Assembly: GCA_037074705.1 (NCBI GenBank)
Contig: CM073591.1
Span: 184,661,432 to 184,725,431 of the forward strand
Origin: Zhengitettix transpicula
Taxonomy: Eukaryota; Arthropoda; Insecta; Orthoptera; Tetrigidae
Direction: 5' to 3'
Length of the DNA stretch: 64,000 nt
Shown in pieces: positions 23,151 through 34,902 of the stretch. The notes below the pieces were generated by a model. It had not been told where the DNA came from. It worked only from the letters and a program-made list of their open reading frames with translations, and did not search any database. Numbering within the stretch: the stretch's first letter is position 1; each line of letters opens with the position of its first letter. The position numbers and the translations under genes were made by a program.

Positions 23151-23460
23151 TAACGTCTTCTTACTTGCCGCCTCTTTGAGTACAGCACGGACCTATGCTC
23201 AGATGAAATGAGCACGCAGAGATGGCAGTTTGTGGAGCTTTGCGGGTGGTTCGGGGGGAAGGGTATACTGCGCATGCGTATTCTTCATTACAGTGATACA
23301 CCCTGAGCACACTAAACAGTCAGCTTACAGCATCCGCAGCAACAAGAGAAACTTTTCCCTACGAGAACCTTACAGCGGGATAAAAACGCATTCTCGTTCC
23401 TTCTCAACCAGGGCGAGGAGATCTACGAGATTGATATTGTCCAGTTGGGATTAGGTCGTC
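23150..23460 (+). promoter_or_regulatory. GC-richer promoter-like segment with TGCGCATGCG
   Basis: The segment contains TGCGCATGCG (about 23269-23278), a consensus site for NRF-1-type factors, followed by GC-richer DNA and a 74-codon plus frame (23230-23454) that has no recognisable protein content. NRF-1 sites are typical of core promoters, but no following gene was recognised to the right. I treat it as a candidate regulatory site only. Confidence 0.3.
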
Positions 23461-23886
23461 TACCCCCAAAAATTACGACTCTGATATTCCGAAATTCCTT
23501 CTCCATTTTCAAATGTCCAATCGATGTGTACTTCATTAAATTTTCATTGATAGCACTCAGCCAGAATGGGGACGAATAAATTAGGCTCAAAACTTTGCTG
23601 AACTAAATTTATTTTCTTGTCAGATTATTGAAATTTAGCCTGCGTGACTTCGAAGCGACTCTTCTGGGACACTTAATTCGTTCTGCTTACATTTTGTACG
23701 TCACTTGGTAGCTGACAGGAGTGATTCCTCAGGTTTTCGTCATATATCCTCTTAATGCCTTTGGAAAACCAAGTTTCATACCACCGGTATTCCTCGTTTA
23801 GTGCCAAAATTAACGAAAACTCTCCACGTCCTGTAACCAGCATGAATGACCAACAAAAAAACTACATAGCCTTCAAAATAATCATG

Positions 23887-24097
23887 CCCGACCTACAGGT
23901 TTTTATAGGGTTGTCCTTCATTACTTTTAGGCGAATGATGGGTAGGATCCTTAAACTATAGCCCGGGGGCCCTAGTTAACCCTTGGCTACCTTCCTCTAC
24001 CCTTTCGCATTCCCCCTTTCAAATCCCTTTCGTATACTATAAGAGGGGAGTTGTGGATTAACCAATAGATAGCCTGTCTACACCTAAAAAAATAAAA
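23887..24097 (+). mobile_element. SINE-X copy 5, strongly 5'-truncated
   Basis: It begins at TGCCCGACCTACAGG and ends in the variant tail AGCCTGTCTACACCTAAAAA. It keeps GGTAGGATCCTTAAAC and the CCCCTTTCAAATCCCTTT block. Confidence 0.78.
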
Positions 24098-24151
24098 AAT
24101 AAAGAATTCGAAAATGCTCAATATATTTTACGATTGGAAAAATATAATTGC

Positions 24152-24590
24152 CATTAAAACCAATTTATTAAAGCTTGGCAATTACAAAGCTTACTTTCTG
24201 GTGCTTTTGGCTCGTTGCATTCTCAACTGTAACCAATTTTAATATAAGGTAAAGAATAATTTATATTCATAAAATAGTTATATAATCTTAATGTCAATGC
24301 TCAACAGTTTTATGTACTTATCTGTATGTATATAAAAGTCAATTTAAGAAAATTTGAAGTCCAGTGTAAAGTGTCACTCAAAATTTCCGTAAATTGACTT
24401 TTAGATATATACAGTAAATACATAAAACTGTCGGTCATTGGCATTGAGAGTATATAAATAATATGACATGTATCAATATAAATTATTATTATCCTTGTTT
24501 TATATCTGTTAACAATTGCGAATGGCAGCAATCCGAAACCTTCGGCTAATATCTGCGTAATTGCCAAGTTTTAATAAATTGGTTTTATGA
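24152..24590. repeat. Long decayed palindrome, about 430 bp
   Basis: The outer arms AAACCAATTTATTAAAGCTTGG (from 24158) and its diverged complement (ending near 24586) pair. So do inner arms around 24291-24350 and 24385-24455, which share TCAATG, CAGTTTTATGTA and AAGTCAATTTA blocks. The middle of the arms is diverged. The 85-codon minus frame inside is probably incidental. Confidence 0.6.
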
Positions 24591-24986
24591 TAATTCTGGG
24601 TTTATAAATGTAAAACAACTAATAGCATACTTCCTGATTTTGATTTTAAACAATAAATGTTGATTTCCATCAGTAAACGAATTAAAACCTGCTATGTTTA
24701 TAGAATGTAGTATCTGTTGCTCAGCTCCTCTTTCATGACTTGTAAGTAAGAAATTCGATAGGCAACGTCTTACTACAGTTCTTAATCAGTTCATCATCGT
24801 GAAAGTATTAAATTTGGTTGATGTTTGTGTTTTGGGGTGTAAAAGTTTCTTTCATTAAGCTTGTAGAATACCCAAAACCCACAGTAATTTTTCTGTCGAA
24901 TATTGATGACGTACACCCATATTTTATTATTCGTGTATATTTATTAACTCATACTTTGAATTATTTTATGCTTAATATATAATGAC

Positions 24987-25747
24987 ATCTATATTATAAA
25001 AAAGTATGTATTTGTGTATGTATGTATGTATGTTCGTTAATTTCCATACAATTTTACGTGGAAAGATTGCAAAATAAAATAGTACACATATTCTTCAAAA
25101 CTTGATAAACGGTACTGTGGTGGTCAGAAACCCCTGGAAAGAATTATAATTGAAAAACGTGACAATTTTGAGTTAAATTACTGCGCGCCAAGAGACCGTG
25201 ACCTTACGCTGGAGAGAGAGAGTTACTACGCCACGAACAAAGGAAATAGTTCCTATTTCCGTAATTAAATAAAGCAGAAATATTTTCATTCCATAAAAAG
25301 TATAATTTTATTAAGTAATACTCAATCGAATGATAATAAAAAAGAAATACTTCACGATCCTTGCGGAAAATGTAAGTTGATTTCGTCGCCATATTAGTTA
25401 AATCCAATAAGCCGTCCATTTATTTACATTGTGAATCTAGCTAAAAATTTCATCAACTTAATCTTTCGTAATGTCTGAAGACTGACGGATAATACTCAAG
25501 CAGTATATTTAAATATTCGGATGTAAAGAAATTCGGAGGTATGATTGTTGGGATTGATGCGCTAAAATTCAACGTATTTTATATTTTATAGCTGTTCAAT
25601 TAATGCACTATCGGTCGAAAGTATGTACAGAACTAGTAACAGTTAGATTTAGGTTAAATCACTTCTTTACTAAAGATTAAAATAGAACTAAATACTTTTT
25701 CTGGTTTATATGAATAAGTACACGGGCAACGCCGGTCACCCATTTTA
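24987..25747 (-). repeat. Retroposon-like repeat 'C', minus-strand copy
   Basis: Read on the minus strand it starts near GGGTGACCGGCGTTGCCCGT and ends in ACATACATACATACAC followed by ATTATAATATAGAT. It matches the plus-strand copy at 50956-51542 over long stretches, including TTTCCGCAAGGAT and CTCTTGGCGCGCAGTAATTTAA. The 71-codon minus frame 25419-25204 is not conserved between the copies. Confidence 0.7.
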
Positions 25748-25749
25748 GT

Positions 25750-26100
25750 ACGAACACTCATTTACAATTAATATTTTAATTTTGTTAATATACTATACAA
25801 TTTTAATTAAATACAAAGTACAAAACATTTAAGGATAGTACATAATTATGTGGGGAAATCTTTATTAATACGTGTAACGGATATTTCTGCTGCACTCTCA
25901 AAATTAAAGGTGTTTGTTCAATTACAGTTGAAATATTCAAAATACCTCAGAGAGACTCAAATAAGGAAGCTATTTTGCATTAGTAATAGCGTCGAATGTC
26001 TCCAGAGTATCCATTCAACTCATTCAATATTTGCTCCATGTCGGGATTCATCCTCATAGTGTAATTCATTAGTTATGGTCCCGAGATTATTTAGTAATTT
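25750..26100. other. AT-rich spacer
   Basis: Nothing recognised. Confidence 0.45.
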
Positions 26101-26104
26101 TTAT

Positions 26105-26710
26105 TGGTGCCCGGCGGATCCGTCAGTCCGAAAGGAGGACCCCAAAATTATGGCCGTAGAGAATTGGACTATCTACTTGGTCAGTAGCTCAACTTCTCCC
26201 ACTGACTCACAAAGGATTCTAGAGATTAAAGGTTTTGTTTGGCCATAACAGAGAGTTTCACCACCTCGGGTGGCAAGATAGACGCGTATAAGAATTCCTC
26301 CTCGTTTTTGATAGAGAGCCTGCGACGTTTATATATACGCGTGGCAGAGAGGATGGCGGAATGTTATTATAGAAGTCTCGCGTGAGAGATGTTGACAGAT
26401 TCCAAGGGTGTGGGATCTGCGGAGTGTAGTACTAGCAGGAGCGTGAAAGATTGCAGCGTGCAGCCGGACATTTCGATGGTTCCAGCTTCGACGTCTGCCT
26501 GCACACATGCTTCAAGTCATCATGCGGTCCACAATAGGCAATCTGTAACCTCGCATAACCAAGATCAAGACCACGTCATTCAATTCTTTGCTTGGTTTCA
26601 TGTTAATAAAAGTGTTCCGGGTCTGGCCCACAAAAATGTCCCTGCGAGTACAAGTCTCATTTTCACTTTCATTTCTAGTTGTAAATTAAATAATTTTGTT
26701 TGAACCTAAA
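26105..26710 (+). promoter_or_regulatory. LTR-like or promoter-like unit
   Basis: The stretch contains TTGGTGCCCGGCGGATCC at the left, a TATA-like TTATATATACGCG (about 26330), a GC-richer transcribed-looking region with a 104-codon plus frame (26389-26703), and AATAAA (about 26607) followed by a GT/T-rich tail. That order, promoter then poly-A signal about 270 bases later, is what an LTR shows. I could not find matching terminal TG/CA ends or a second copy, so the call is tentative. Confidence 0.3.
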
Positions 26711-27828
26711 AGAGAAATTCGCCACCCCGTAAAACTATAGTCTTGGTAACACAAATTTTTAATAGAATTCTTCTTTCCAAAAACAGGGAAGCACGCCATG
26801 ATAATCATGATCCACAAACCTAATAAACCGAGGGTGACCCAAACAGCTAGTCTTTTCAATAATTTTCAAAAAAAATTAAGAAACTACTCCCGTATAGTGC
26901 AGTGAAATATTTTTTTATGTAATTTAAATAAGTTTAGGTCTATATTATTCTTTAGTGAAGTGAAGTGTGGGGAGTGAACAAATTTTCAGGACAAATTTCT
27001 GAGACTTATTTTATTATTATTATTTCTTCTTCTTTCGAAATTGTTTTATTTGTATTACTTTCATTTATGTATTTGTTTTGACTACAATCGGGTACGATCC
27101 CAATCGCAGTTCGTAAAATACATACATACATACACACACATTATGACTTTCGTAAAGTACACTCTTTCTCGCAATATACAGGGTAGTGAGTGAACTCATG
27201 GACTTGTAATGTTTAAAAAATATTGCGCTGCCACCATTTAATGATATAATTCCGCTGCCACCATATAATAATAGAATTTCTCCTGCTCTCGCTAACATGA
27301 GATATTTAGGAAGAAATTGAAACTTGGGTCCGGAGTACGCGCTAAGTCGCACTCTATAATAGCTTAAAGGCTTAGATAAATTACATGAGGTTTTAGTCCA
27401 TTAGAATAAGAAAGAAGTTTTGTTAACCTTAGTCTGCAGCCTAGAGAAAGAGATAATAATATGAAAACAGAATACAGAGTGGCATATGCACCACGTTGAA
27501 GTAAGATACAGACTTGCCTACATCAGAGAAATCTGGCCCTTTTATTCACATGTTCACCATTGACATTCAAGATATCTCCAGCCCTGTGTAGAGGGGATAC
27601 CTTCTACACAGAGCCTCATTGTATACACGTACCCCTTACTCAGCAGGACACATGGGGTCTTATTTATCTCTGTTGCTGAGTCGGAAATTCTTGAATGCTA
27701 ACAAAGATATTTTGTTTATTGATGCTTACTCAGAGAACGTGAGTAACCACAAAGACTCTTTGTTTCTGATGCTTACTCAGAAGTTCCTTAGTGCCCACAA
27801 AAGCAGACCTAATATATATGCAATATAT
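26711..27828. other. Unassigned spacer
   Basis: Contains a short (CATA/CACA)n run near 27119-27140 and a hairpin with CTGTGTAGAGGGG/CTTCTACACAGAG arms at 27576-27610. An 87-codon plus frame (27619-27882) repeats TTTGTTT-GATGCTTACTCAGA twice at 27712 and 27760, so it is a short tandem repeat, not a convincing gene. Confidence 0.4.
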
Positions 27829-28642
27829 TGTAATAAACAGATTAAAAAGGCGTCTAAATTACAAATGGTTGTGGCTAAATAAAAATAACTATGTGAAACA
27901 ATTAAACAAAATTTATTAAAGAAGTTATAACACAATATAAAATTTACACAATAATATTTAGAATCTCAGGGTCTTTACTGGGTTTGATAAATGGGTGAAT
28001 TGAATTTTAAATTAACTAACAAAACAATTAAAGAAATGAATAATTAAAGAAAAGAAAATAATTGAAAAACGATCTGACGTATCTTAAAGAAATGGTTTAC
28101 AAATAAATTTTAGAGTTCTTTTACTTACGGCCGACCAGGTCTCAATTTTGGGGTTTTCTGTGCACACGTTTTTGGGGATATCACTGAATTTAAATTGGTT
28201 ACAAAACACTTGTCGAAACTTGATGTCCTCTCAGCTGGAAACGGCTACTCCTTCCGAATGAATGGTCAGTCAGATTATTCCAACTTTCTCTCGGTGAAAT
28301 TGGTGACGGTCTCTTTACTTATTGAGTTTTTTACTGCGGCATGACTTATTAGGTTATATGTCCAAACTTTACTCGATGAAATTCTGTGTGCCACACCACT
28401 CTTAATAAGGTTTTGGCTGCCACTCTTTACTCGATGAACATCTGCCCGCGTCTGACTTCCAACTACACTCGTCTCTCCTCGTTGACTGTGTCTGTTCGTC
28501 TCGTAGATTTTTGACTGCGTACGTCTCAACAATGGTTCTTTTGTCTCGCCGCCCCGCTTTGTCGCGGTGTATGCTTTATATACTCTAATAATGAGTCCTT
28601 TACTTTGCAATTATAACAATGGATTAATTACTAATTACTACA
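27829..28642 (-). mobile_element. LTR-A copy 3, minus strand, ATAT target duplication
   Basis: On the minus strand it starts TGTAGTAATTAGTAATTAATCC and ends TTTATTACA, with ATAT at 27825-27828 and 28643-28646. It contains a TATA box (TATATAAAGC, 28573-28583), two or three CATCGAGTAAAG units, CCTGGT (28134-28139), a GTAAGT donor (28123-28128), CAGTAAAGACCCTGAGA (about 27965-27985) and AATAAA. The 111-codon minus frame (28610-28275) spans the repeat units and is probably not a gene. Confidence 0.82.
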
Positions 28643-28899
28643 ATATATTACAGACTCATACGAAAAGTGTACCTCATGCTCAGGTCTATTCCTAAGCACA
28701 TACCAAGCATTAGACCGTGTCTGAATATCTGCTGGTCAAAATAAATTATTATCTTCCAGACACCTACTTTAAAATAGTCTAATCTTTATAAAGAGTTCTT
28801 GGGTTTCCGGTCGGGTAACTCTATTAGTCTAATCTTATTTGGATAAATGAGCATACATAGTTAAATGTGGCAATTGCACATCCATCACGTCTCAGATAC

Positions 28900-29700
28900 A
28901 CTCCGGTGTCCTACAGGGAAGCATCATATGCCCCTACTTTTACTTAACATACTCGTCGGACCTTCTCGGTGACTGTTGAAGTAAAGATGGCCCAATTTGC
29001 AGATGAGTTAAAGGGTCATGCCGTGAGGCATCTAGTTGAGGACTAGTACAAAATGCGTCTAGTTAGGCTATCCTTGCAAAGGTCTAGTTTAATAAATTTT
29101 ACATACAAACTACCCACTTAAACTATATGGCCTCAATCAACAGAAAATAAACATTTTGGCGTGATATTAGATACCAAATTAACATGGGCTCCACACATCA
29201 CACCAATGGTTCAAAAACTAAGAAACCGTTAAAACAATTAATATTTATTTTTGCAGGAAGGAACTTCAAGCCTCCCCATCGAATTAAAGACATATTTATA
29301 TTATAATAATTCGGCAAATGTGGTTATATGTGTACCTGCCGCTCCATCCTCCCCCACCCCCCACCAAAAAAAAACGTTTCAAAATAGAATACTAAGAATT
29401 ATTGCAACTTGGTATTTACGAAACGACGTCATCCACATATCATCGATAGTTGACTCCGTACAATCCAACTATCGGAGGCTGCAGACGTCAATGGACTGCT
29501 ACAGGAGCTGATGGGAGCAACGGCTGGTAAGCTCCCGAAACGCAAAGCCGAAAAGACTAAAGCGCAAACGACCATGCGATGAAACGTACTAAATACGCGA
29601 ACTACAAAATGTCATATTCATTAAAGATACTCCGATGAATGAACTCTCAATTACCGCATCATCACATTGTAAACTGGAGACCGCTAATCAAAATAAACAA
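28900..29700 (+). pseudogene. Jockey-like reverse transcriptase fragment
   Basis: Broken plus-strand pieces read, in order, the GVPQGS-type block in the degenerate form VLQGSI (about 28905), FGVILDTKLTWAPHIT (from about 29155), and FQNRILRIIATWYLRNDVIH near 29380-29440. The last two match the post-RT region of Jockey-clade LINEs (KxLGVxLDxxLTWxxHI and LRxIxNAPWYVxNxxIH). The central YADD region is too decayed to see. Many stops and shifts make this an old fragment. It resembles the fuller copy at 37100-38230. Confidence 0.65.
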
Positions 29701-31124
29701 ATTTTTGACAAATTAAATACTCTATCGAACCAATCTTAAAGTAATAGTACTAGATATTGCAGTAGTTTTAATGAAACTAAAAATCTCAAAATGCTGCCAA
29801 TATGAAATTGAAACCAAATGTGTCCTTCGATTAAATTGAAATCTTAACTAATTATCTTTGATACACACAGAAGACAATTACACCGTTTACTAGAATTTAT
29901 TTTTCCTTGCGCAAAATCTTCCTCAGTGCATTAATCAGGCGAAAACTTTCTCTCATGTGACCAAAATATACTCATTTAAATTAAACTCAGCTTCGTCTGG
30001 AAATAAAATGTTAAAATTTTAAATATAGGTGTAAACAGAAGCACGAAGTCATTCGATTTCTATTCTAGCAATAACTGAATTTAAGACGGGTCCAAGTTAA
30101 CGTATATTTGAAAAATACGACACCGAGATGTTCGTGACTTTGCGAGGCCAGCTGAGATCTTGCAACTTGTGGATTCATATAACTGTTATAACCCACGGTC
30201 ACACTATGCGATTATGCTCATGCGGACAAAGCTTTGGACCTTATGGAAGCCGTCCACACTGTGAGACCCGCGATTATTCGCAAATGGCGACCGCAGCTGG
30301 CTGCGTTTTATTTTCGCTACTCGTATCTACTTATGAACACGGCCACTCTGTCCGTTTATCCCACCAACAGCAAACAGTCTATTGCTGTTCGAAACAACAT
30401 AATATATTTTATACCTTTTCTTGTGATTTAGTAAAATAATATCAAAATATATTCCTTCTAGCATATCCAAATTATGTACCAACTTGGAATATGACACGAA
30501 TCAGTTAAATAATTATGCTTAATATTTTGAGCATAAAAACCAACTAAAAGTACACTTTTGCTAATTTTTTACCGCAAACGATTCACGTTTACAGGAATCA
30601 CTAAGGCATCTACATGTGTTTCGTCATGGATAGATAGGTCTTTCAAGGGAATAGCCCTCTGATGGATTGTTCTTCTACTGAACTAGTTCAACTTAAATGA
30701 ATTTGTTTATTTGACATTTGAATATGTCATTAATTTGGTTGAGTATCAGATTCAGACCATGAAACCAAGTTTCTCAGTCACACCCGATGCATCAATTAGA
30801 AAAATATGTTTTCCTAAGTCTTACTTAACAGCAACCAAAGCAAAAAGGAAATAGCAATATAATTGCACAGATACACTCAATTAGATATGCTCATGTATGT
30901 CTGGATTCTGAAAGTCTTAAACTCCCTATTATTTCAAGGATTCATTCCGACACGCAGTCACCTGTTAGTTTTAGAAAAAGCGGACTATCTTTACCGACCA
31001 ATACCGGGGACCTTCTAAGTGCGGCTTGATTCAGCTGGAATCACCTGCGCATAAGTACAATAACTTCTTGGTTAGTCAAATATTAAGATAATACAAGAAA
31101 CATAATTTAAATCAATAAGGAACG
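29701..31124. other. Spacer with a GC-richer ORF at 30128-30439
   Basis: The 103-codon plus frame 30128-30439 is overlapped by a 65-codon frame and has no domain I recognise. The local sequence CACGGTCACACTATGCG followed by a partly complementary GCGACCGCAG is reminiscent of the ends of PIF/Harbinger or hAT elements, but I could not define inverted ends or a target duplication. Confidence 0.3.
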
Positions 31125-31310
31125 TAGGTTTTCCCGGTGTAGTTGCTGGATGAAGTTCTCTCGGGATTCCAACCGGGTAGCGTAGTTTTGTAAACACAAC
31201 GTTTCGATGGCTTGCACCGCCATCTTCTTCAGGTGGTGCAAGCCATCGAAACGTTGTGTTTACAAAACTACGCTACCCGGTTGGAATCCCGAGAGAACTT
31301 CATCCATCAT
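31125..31310. repeat. Near-perfect palindrome related to Penelope-like element tails
   Basis: Arms of about 70 bp (31148-31217 and 31235-31304) are essentially perfect complements around a loop GCCATCTTCTTCA. Each arm contains the CATCGAAACGTTGTGTT sequence that follows a CTGAAGAAGATGGCGG segment, the kind of sequence found just after the GIY-YIG domain of Penelope-like elements. A related tail lies at 57075-57130. Confidence 0.75.
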
Positions 31311-31364
31311 TTAAATCTTTAAAACTGTTGTGATATTTTTAATACTAGCTTAAACTCGGCGATA

Positions 31365-31606
31365 TCCATAACCCCGGATTCAACTCCAACCTCGGTTGTT
31401 TTCGCGTTAGTTTTGAGTAACGTCTCTCCATCCTAGTGTAAATGTGCTCCTCTGCAGTACACAAAAGGTTAGAAATTTATACACAGCAACCTCTAGAAGA
31501 AACACTATGAATCTTATTTCCCCGTAAAACATTTATTCGACGCAAATATCTGCCGTTTAAGCGTGTTTGTAATGTAGCGCGATAGTTTTATTATTGGTAT
31601 ATATAT
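31365..31606 (+). repeat. Repeat 'F' unit
   Basis: Contains the CGGATTCAACTCCAACCTCGG and AACATTTATTCGACGCAAAT blocks shared with 6511-6906 and 32590-33540. It ends at the TATATAT that forms the LTR-B target. Confidence 0.5.
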
Positions 31607-31944
31607 TGTAACCGCTCCGCTATCCTCCTTGCGTTTTTTCGTAGATTATTCATAATGTTTGGGCGCCAGGTAATTTTTGGGAGAAAATCACCAAAACAAC
31701 TTTTTAATATTTTATTACTTTTATTTAAACGAACATGAGATATAAGTTAACTTCAAGGCGTGGCTTATCAAACTTTGTATTTAGTGGTAGCACGTCCATC
31801 CTTGGTCGAGTCCAGCTTGGAACTGCCCCTACATTTGTCCCCTTGGCATCGCCTAAAACAACATCGTCTTTCCTGCACGTGCATTCACACTGCAGTCTCC
31901 CCCGCCAAGGGCCCTCGACTGTACCTCGCAACAATCATGTTACA
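31607..31944 (-). mobile_element. LTR-B copy 1, ATAT target duplication
   Basis: The unit runs TGTAACCGCTCCGC ... ATCATGTTACA on the plus strand and has ATAT on both sides. A poly-A signal is readable on the minus strand, so transcription is probably leftward. On the minus strand, CCTGGCGCCCAAACAT (31670 leftward) lies about 60 bases from the end and looks like a primer-binding site. A second copy of almost identical length lies at 63350-63689. The short frames on both strands are not conserved between the copies. Confidence 0.85.
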
Positions 31945-32589
31945 ATATATAGATTTTATTTAAATATAATTAGATATTAGCAAGTGTTGAGAGCTTGGCA
32001 AGTAGAAATTTGACCAGGTGCCGCCGTGACGGAGAGATACTCCCTAAAGTCTGGTCTTAGGCACATAGTATGTTGACCCTCGGAAGTTACCTGGACTGTC
32101 GCACCGTGGGAAACGTCTCTCCAAAAATCCCAGAAATTGAATTAACACGTGACTGCCTGAACCAATCACATTTCTTGGCTCAGGAAAGATCGATCGAAAA
32201 TTGGTCGAGAACATCGATATTTCACATCCAGCGAAGGGGCTGTAAAGCAAGTGTAGAGGGACTCCTCGACGAACCGTCGCCAGGGACGGACGTACAGCCC
32301 CAAACTTGCATCATCCAGAGGACTCGGAGAGATCGAGGGTGCCACATGATCACGGACAGAGATCAACGCGAGGTAACTGCAAAGTGTCTCAATCCTTGAC
32401 GCGCCTGGGGGAATTACCGTAAACCATGGTTTAACTTGGGATTTAAGGGATCCGATTGTTTTGCCAGGCTAGCTGAACACACATAATTTGTATTTATTTT
32501 ATTTTCTTTCTCTCATTTTCAGTTAAATGATTATTCTATTCTGTAAAATATCCCTTCACTTCATCATAAAAAAAGCTACACTATAGTAA
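31945..32589. other. GC-richer unassigned segment
   Basis: The stretch 32000-32470 is GC-richer and has a 109-codon plus frame (32070-32399) overlapped by minus frames. No domain recognised and no second copy noticed. It could be an old retroelement internal region next to LTR-B, but I have no direct support. Confidence 0.35.
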
Positions 32590-33540
32590 ATTTCCATCGC
32601 CACCTCTGGCGGTGGTAGTTGTGTGTTATCTCCACAGTGTTTGTATCCAGTTCTAAAGGAAAGCATGTTTAAATTTCTCCACGGATGTAGATTGTATACG
32701 CAACATACACACATAGTTTTCTTCTTCCACGCCCCCCCCCCCTCCCCTCATAGGGGTAGAAGAACACCTTAATCGGAAAGTTGAATGTTATCATAAAATT
32801 TATCATTATCCCGGATTCGACTCCAATCTCGGCTGTTTTTTCTATATTTATTGAAACGCCCCCATCCCTAAAGGTTTTATTTAATACACTCCAATGCCGA
32901 AAGCGGTTGAAATTATACACAAACAAAATTGGTAAAAATACTATCAGTCACTCTGATCCCGCAAACATTTATTCGACGCATATATCGGCCGTTTAATATC
33001 AATAAAATTTCCGCTACTGTACACTCCCACTTGGGGTGTTCAAACGGCAAGTTAAATGTTATAATTAATCTCGGAGACATACACAACACCGGATATGATT
33101 CGGTTTATCCAGCCATTTTGATGTAACTCCCTCCACCCCACCCCTAAGGGTGTTTCACTTCTATGCTGAAAGGGGTTGAAATTATACACAACATTATTCA
33201 ACGCAAATATGTGTTTTTCCATCCGTCGGGGATTCAACGGTAAGTACAATGTCATAATTAAACCCAATTTCATTCAGAACCCCGAATTTGATTCAAATCT
33301 CGGTTGTTTTCGCGATATTTAAGGGTGCTTCCAACCGATTGGGGTTGAAAGTATAAACAAAAAATATCGGTAGAAATACTATCAATCTCTTTGACCCCGA
33401 GAAATATTTGTCCGAAGTAAATGTTGGCTATTAGAGCATGTTGTTAATTTTCTGCCCCGTCCAGCCCCACACTTCGGGGTGGTAGGCGTGTCTTACCCTC
33501 ACAGTGATTGTTTCCTGGTTACAAGGAACACGTAAACGAA
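32590..33540 (+). repeat. Degenerate tandem units of repeat 'F'
   Basis: At least three diverged units share CCGGATTCGACTCCAATCTCGG, GGGTTGAAATTATACAC, AATACTATCA(G/A)TC and ATTTATTCGACG blocks, spaced 200-250 bases apart (about 32811, 33095 and 33280). The stretch ends with CCTCACAGTGATTGTTTCC, the block seen near the 3' end of 6511-6906. Short C-runs flank some units. Confidence 0.55.
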
Positions 33541-33556
33541 ATTTGGTGAAATTTAC

Positions 33557-34618
33557 TATAATACACAACATTATATTTATTATTATAAATTGACTGAAAT
33601 GAATTTAAAATGGTTTTGCCTCACGTTGACACGCCATTTATGTAATACACAAAATTAATTTTATTGAATTACCCACGTTATGGCGCCATTAAATGTTATA
33701 AACAAAATACTTATTAATTAATTGAAATAAATGGACATAATCATTGAAGTAAGTTAACGAAAGGATGTTGAAAATAATTACACTGGTTCAAATCTCTTAA
33801 AAAATTGGTTATTTATTTATTTATTTATAATAACTAAGTTTACTTGTTGAAACTTTACATCAATTTCTATTAACTACAATGTGCTTTCCTCTCATCCCAG
33901 GGTCTTTAATTGGGCCTTTTTAAATAAAGAACATTCACAATTAACAAATAGTTTTATAACCTTCAATATTCAATCAAAATGGAGCGAAATAAATTAATAT
34001 GAAATTGAAATCGAAATCTGACGATGTACTTATTGAACGTTTACAAACATTAATTTTAAATATTTCTCTTTACTTACTGTTGTATTGGTACCAGGGGTTT
34101 TATAACACACTTATCACTTTGAACACATTAAGGTCATGTCTCACTAAATTTACTTCACGTCAGTTTGCAATGCTCCGGTATTGTCCACCAGACACAATTG
34201 TTTTGAAAACTGTCGTCCCGCCGATATCCGCCGACTTTACTTTGAGCTCTACGATTGTCTCCAGCTAAAATATAGATTGTCGCTCTCATCTTGAATTACG
34301 ACCAAATCAAAACTTCAATCTCTCCTTTACTAACGTACTCCACCAACTGCCAGACTCTATTACTTTGGATTTCACAATGTCCTGTGGCTGTCCAACAAAA
34401 TTTCACTCATTCTCCATATATCAATGTTTCGTGACTCAACTGCATTCGACGAGATTTTGTGGTCGACTGCCTGTGCCCCGTAGCTTACACGCGCTGCAAG
34501 AACAAAGTCCTGCCTGTTCATATATTTTTAACCATTATTGTTTTTGTGTGTTCGCCGATAATAATTTATTTCAAATGTCTAATTATTAATTCTTTAATTG
34601 CCTTTCTTTATCATTACA
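33557..34618 (-). mobile_element. LTR-A copy 4, minus strand
   Basis: On the minus strand it starts TGTAATGATAAAGAAAGGCAAT at 34618 and contains GGTACCAGG-type box (34087-34095), GTAAGT donor (34072-34077) and AAAGACCCTGGGATG (about 33895-33910). At the far end there are two primer-site-like motifs in tandem (33671-33690 and 33615-33640), suggesting an 80-bp duplication of the end. The exact left boundary is unclear. Confidence 0.65.
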
Positions 34619-34902
34619 ATACGTTTTTGAAGATCAATTAGCATATTATGATTTTTCAACAAATTCAACGAAACATGAAACAATAAATACATATGCTTGA
34701 ACTTGCCAGTCGATTTCATGCGAACAATGTAAAATACTACGGTTTAGCGTAGAATATGAGACTTTCTCGGGATATATTGTAGACCGCCAAAAAAAGAGCT
34801 TTACTATTTATGTAACAAAACATTCAATTTTTGATTGCTAAAAGAACACGAGATGTGACAGTAAATAGTAAAACTATTGTAATTTTTTTACATTAATTAA
34901 TT
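34619..34902. other. AT-rich spacer
   Basis: Nothing recognised. Confidence 0.4.

Noticed and set aside
30128..30439. 103-codon plus frame as a host exon
   Set aside because: No domain, an overlapping frame of similar quality, and transposon-end-like sequence at its start.
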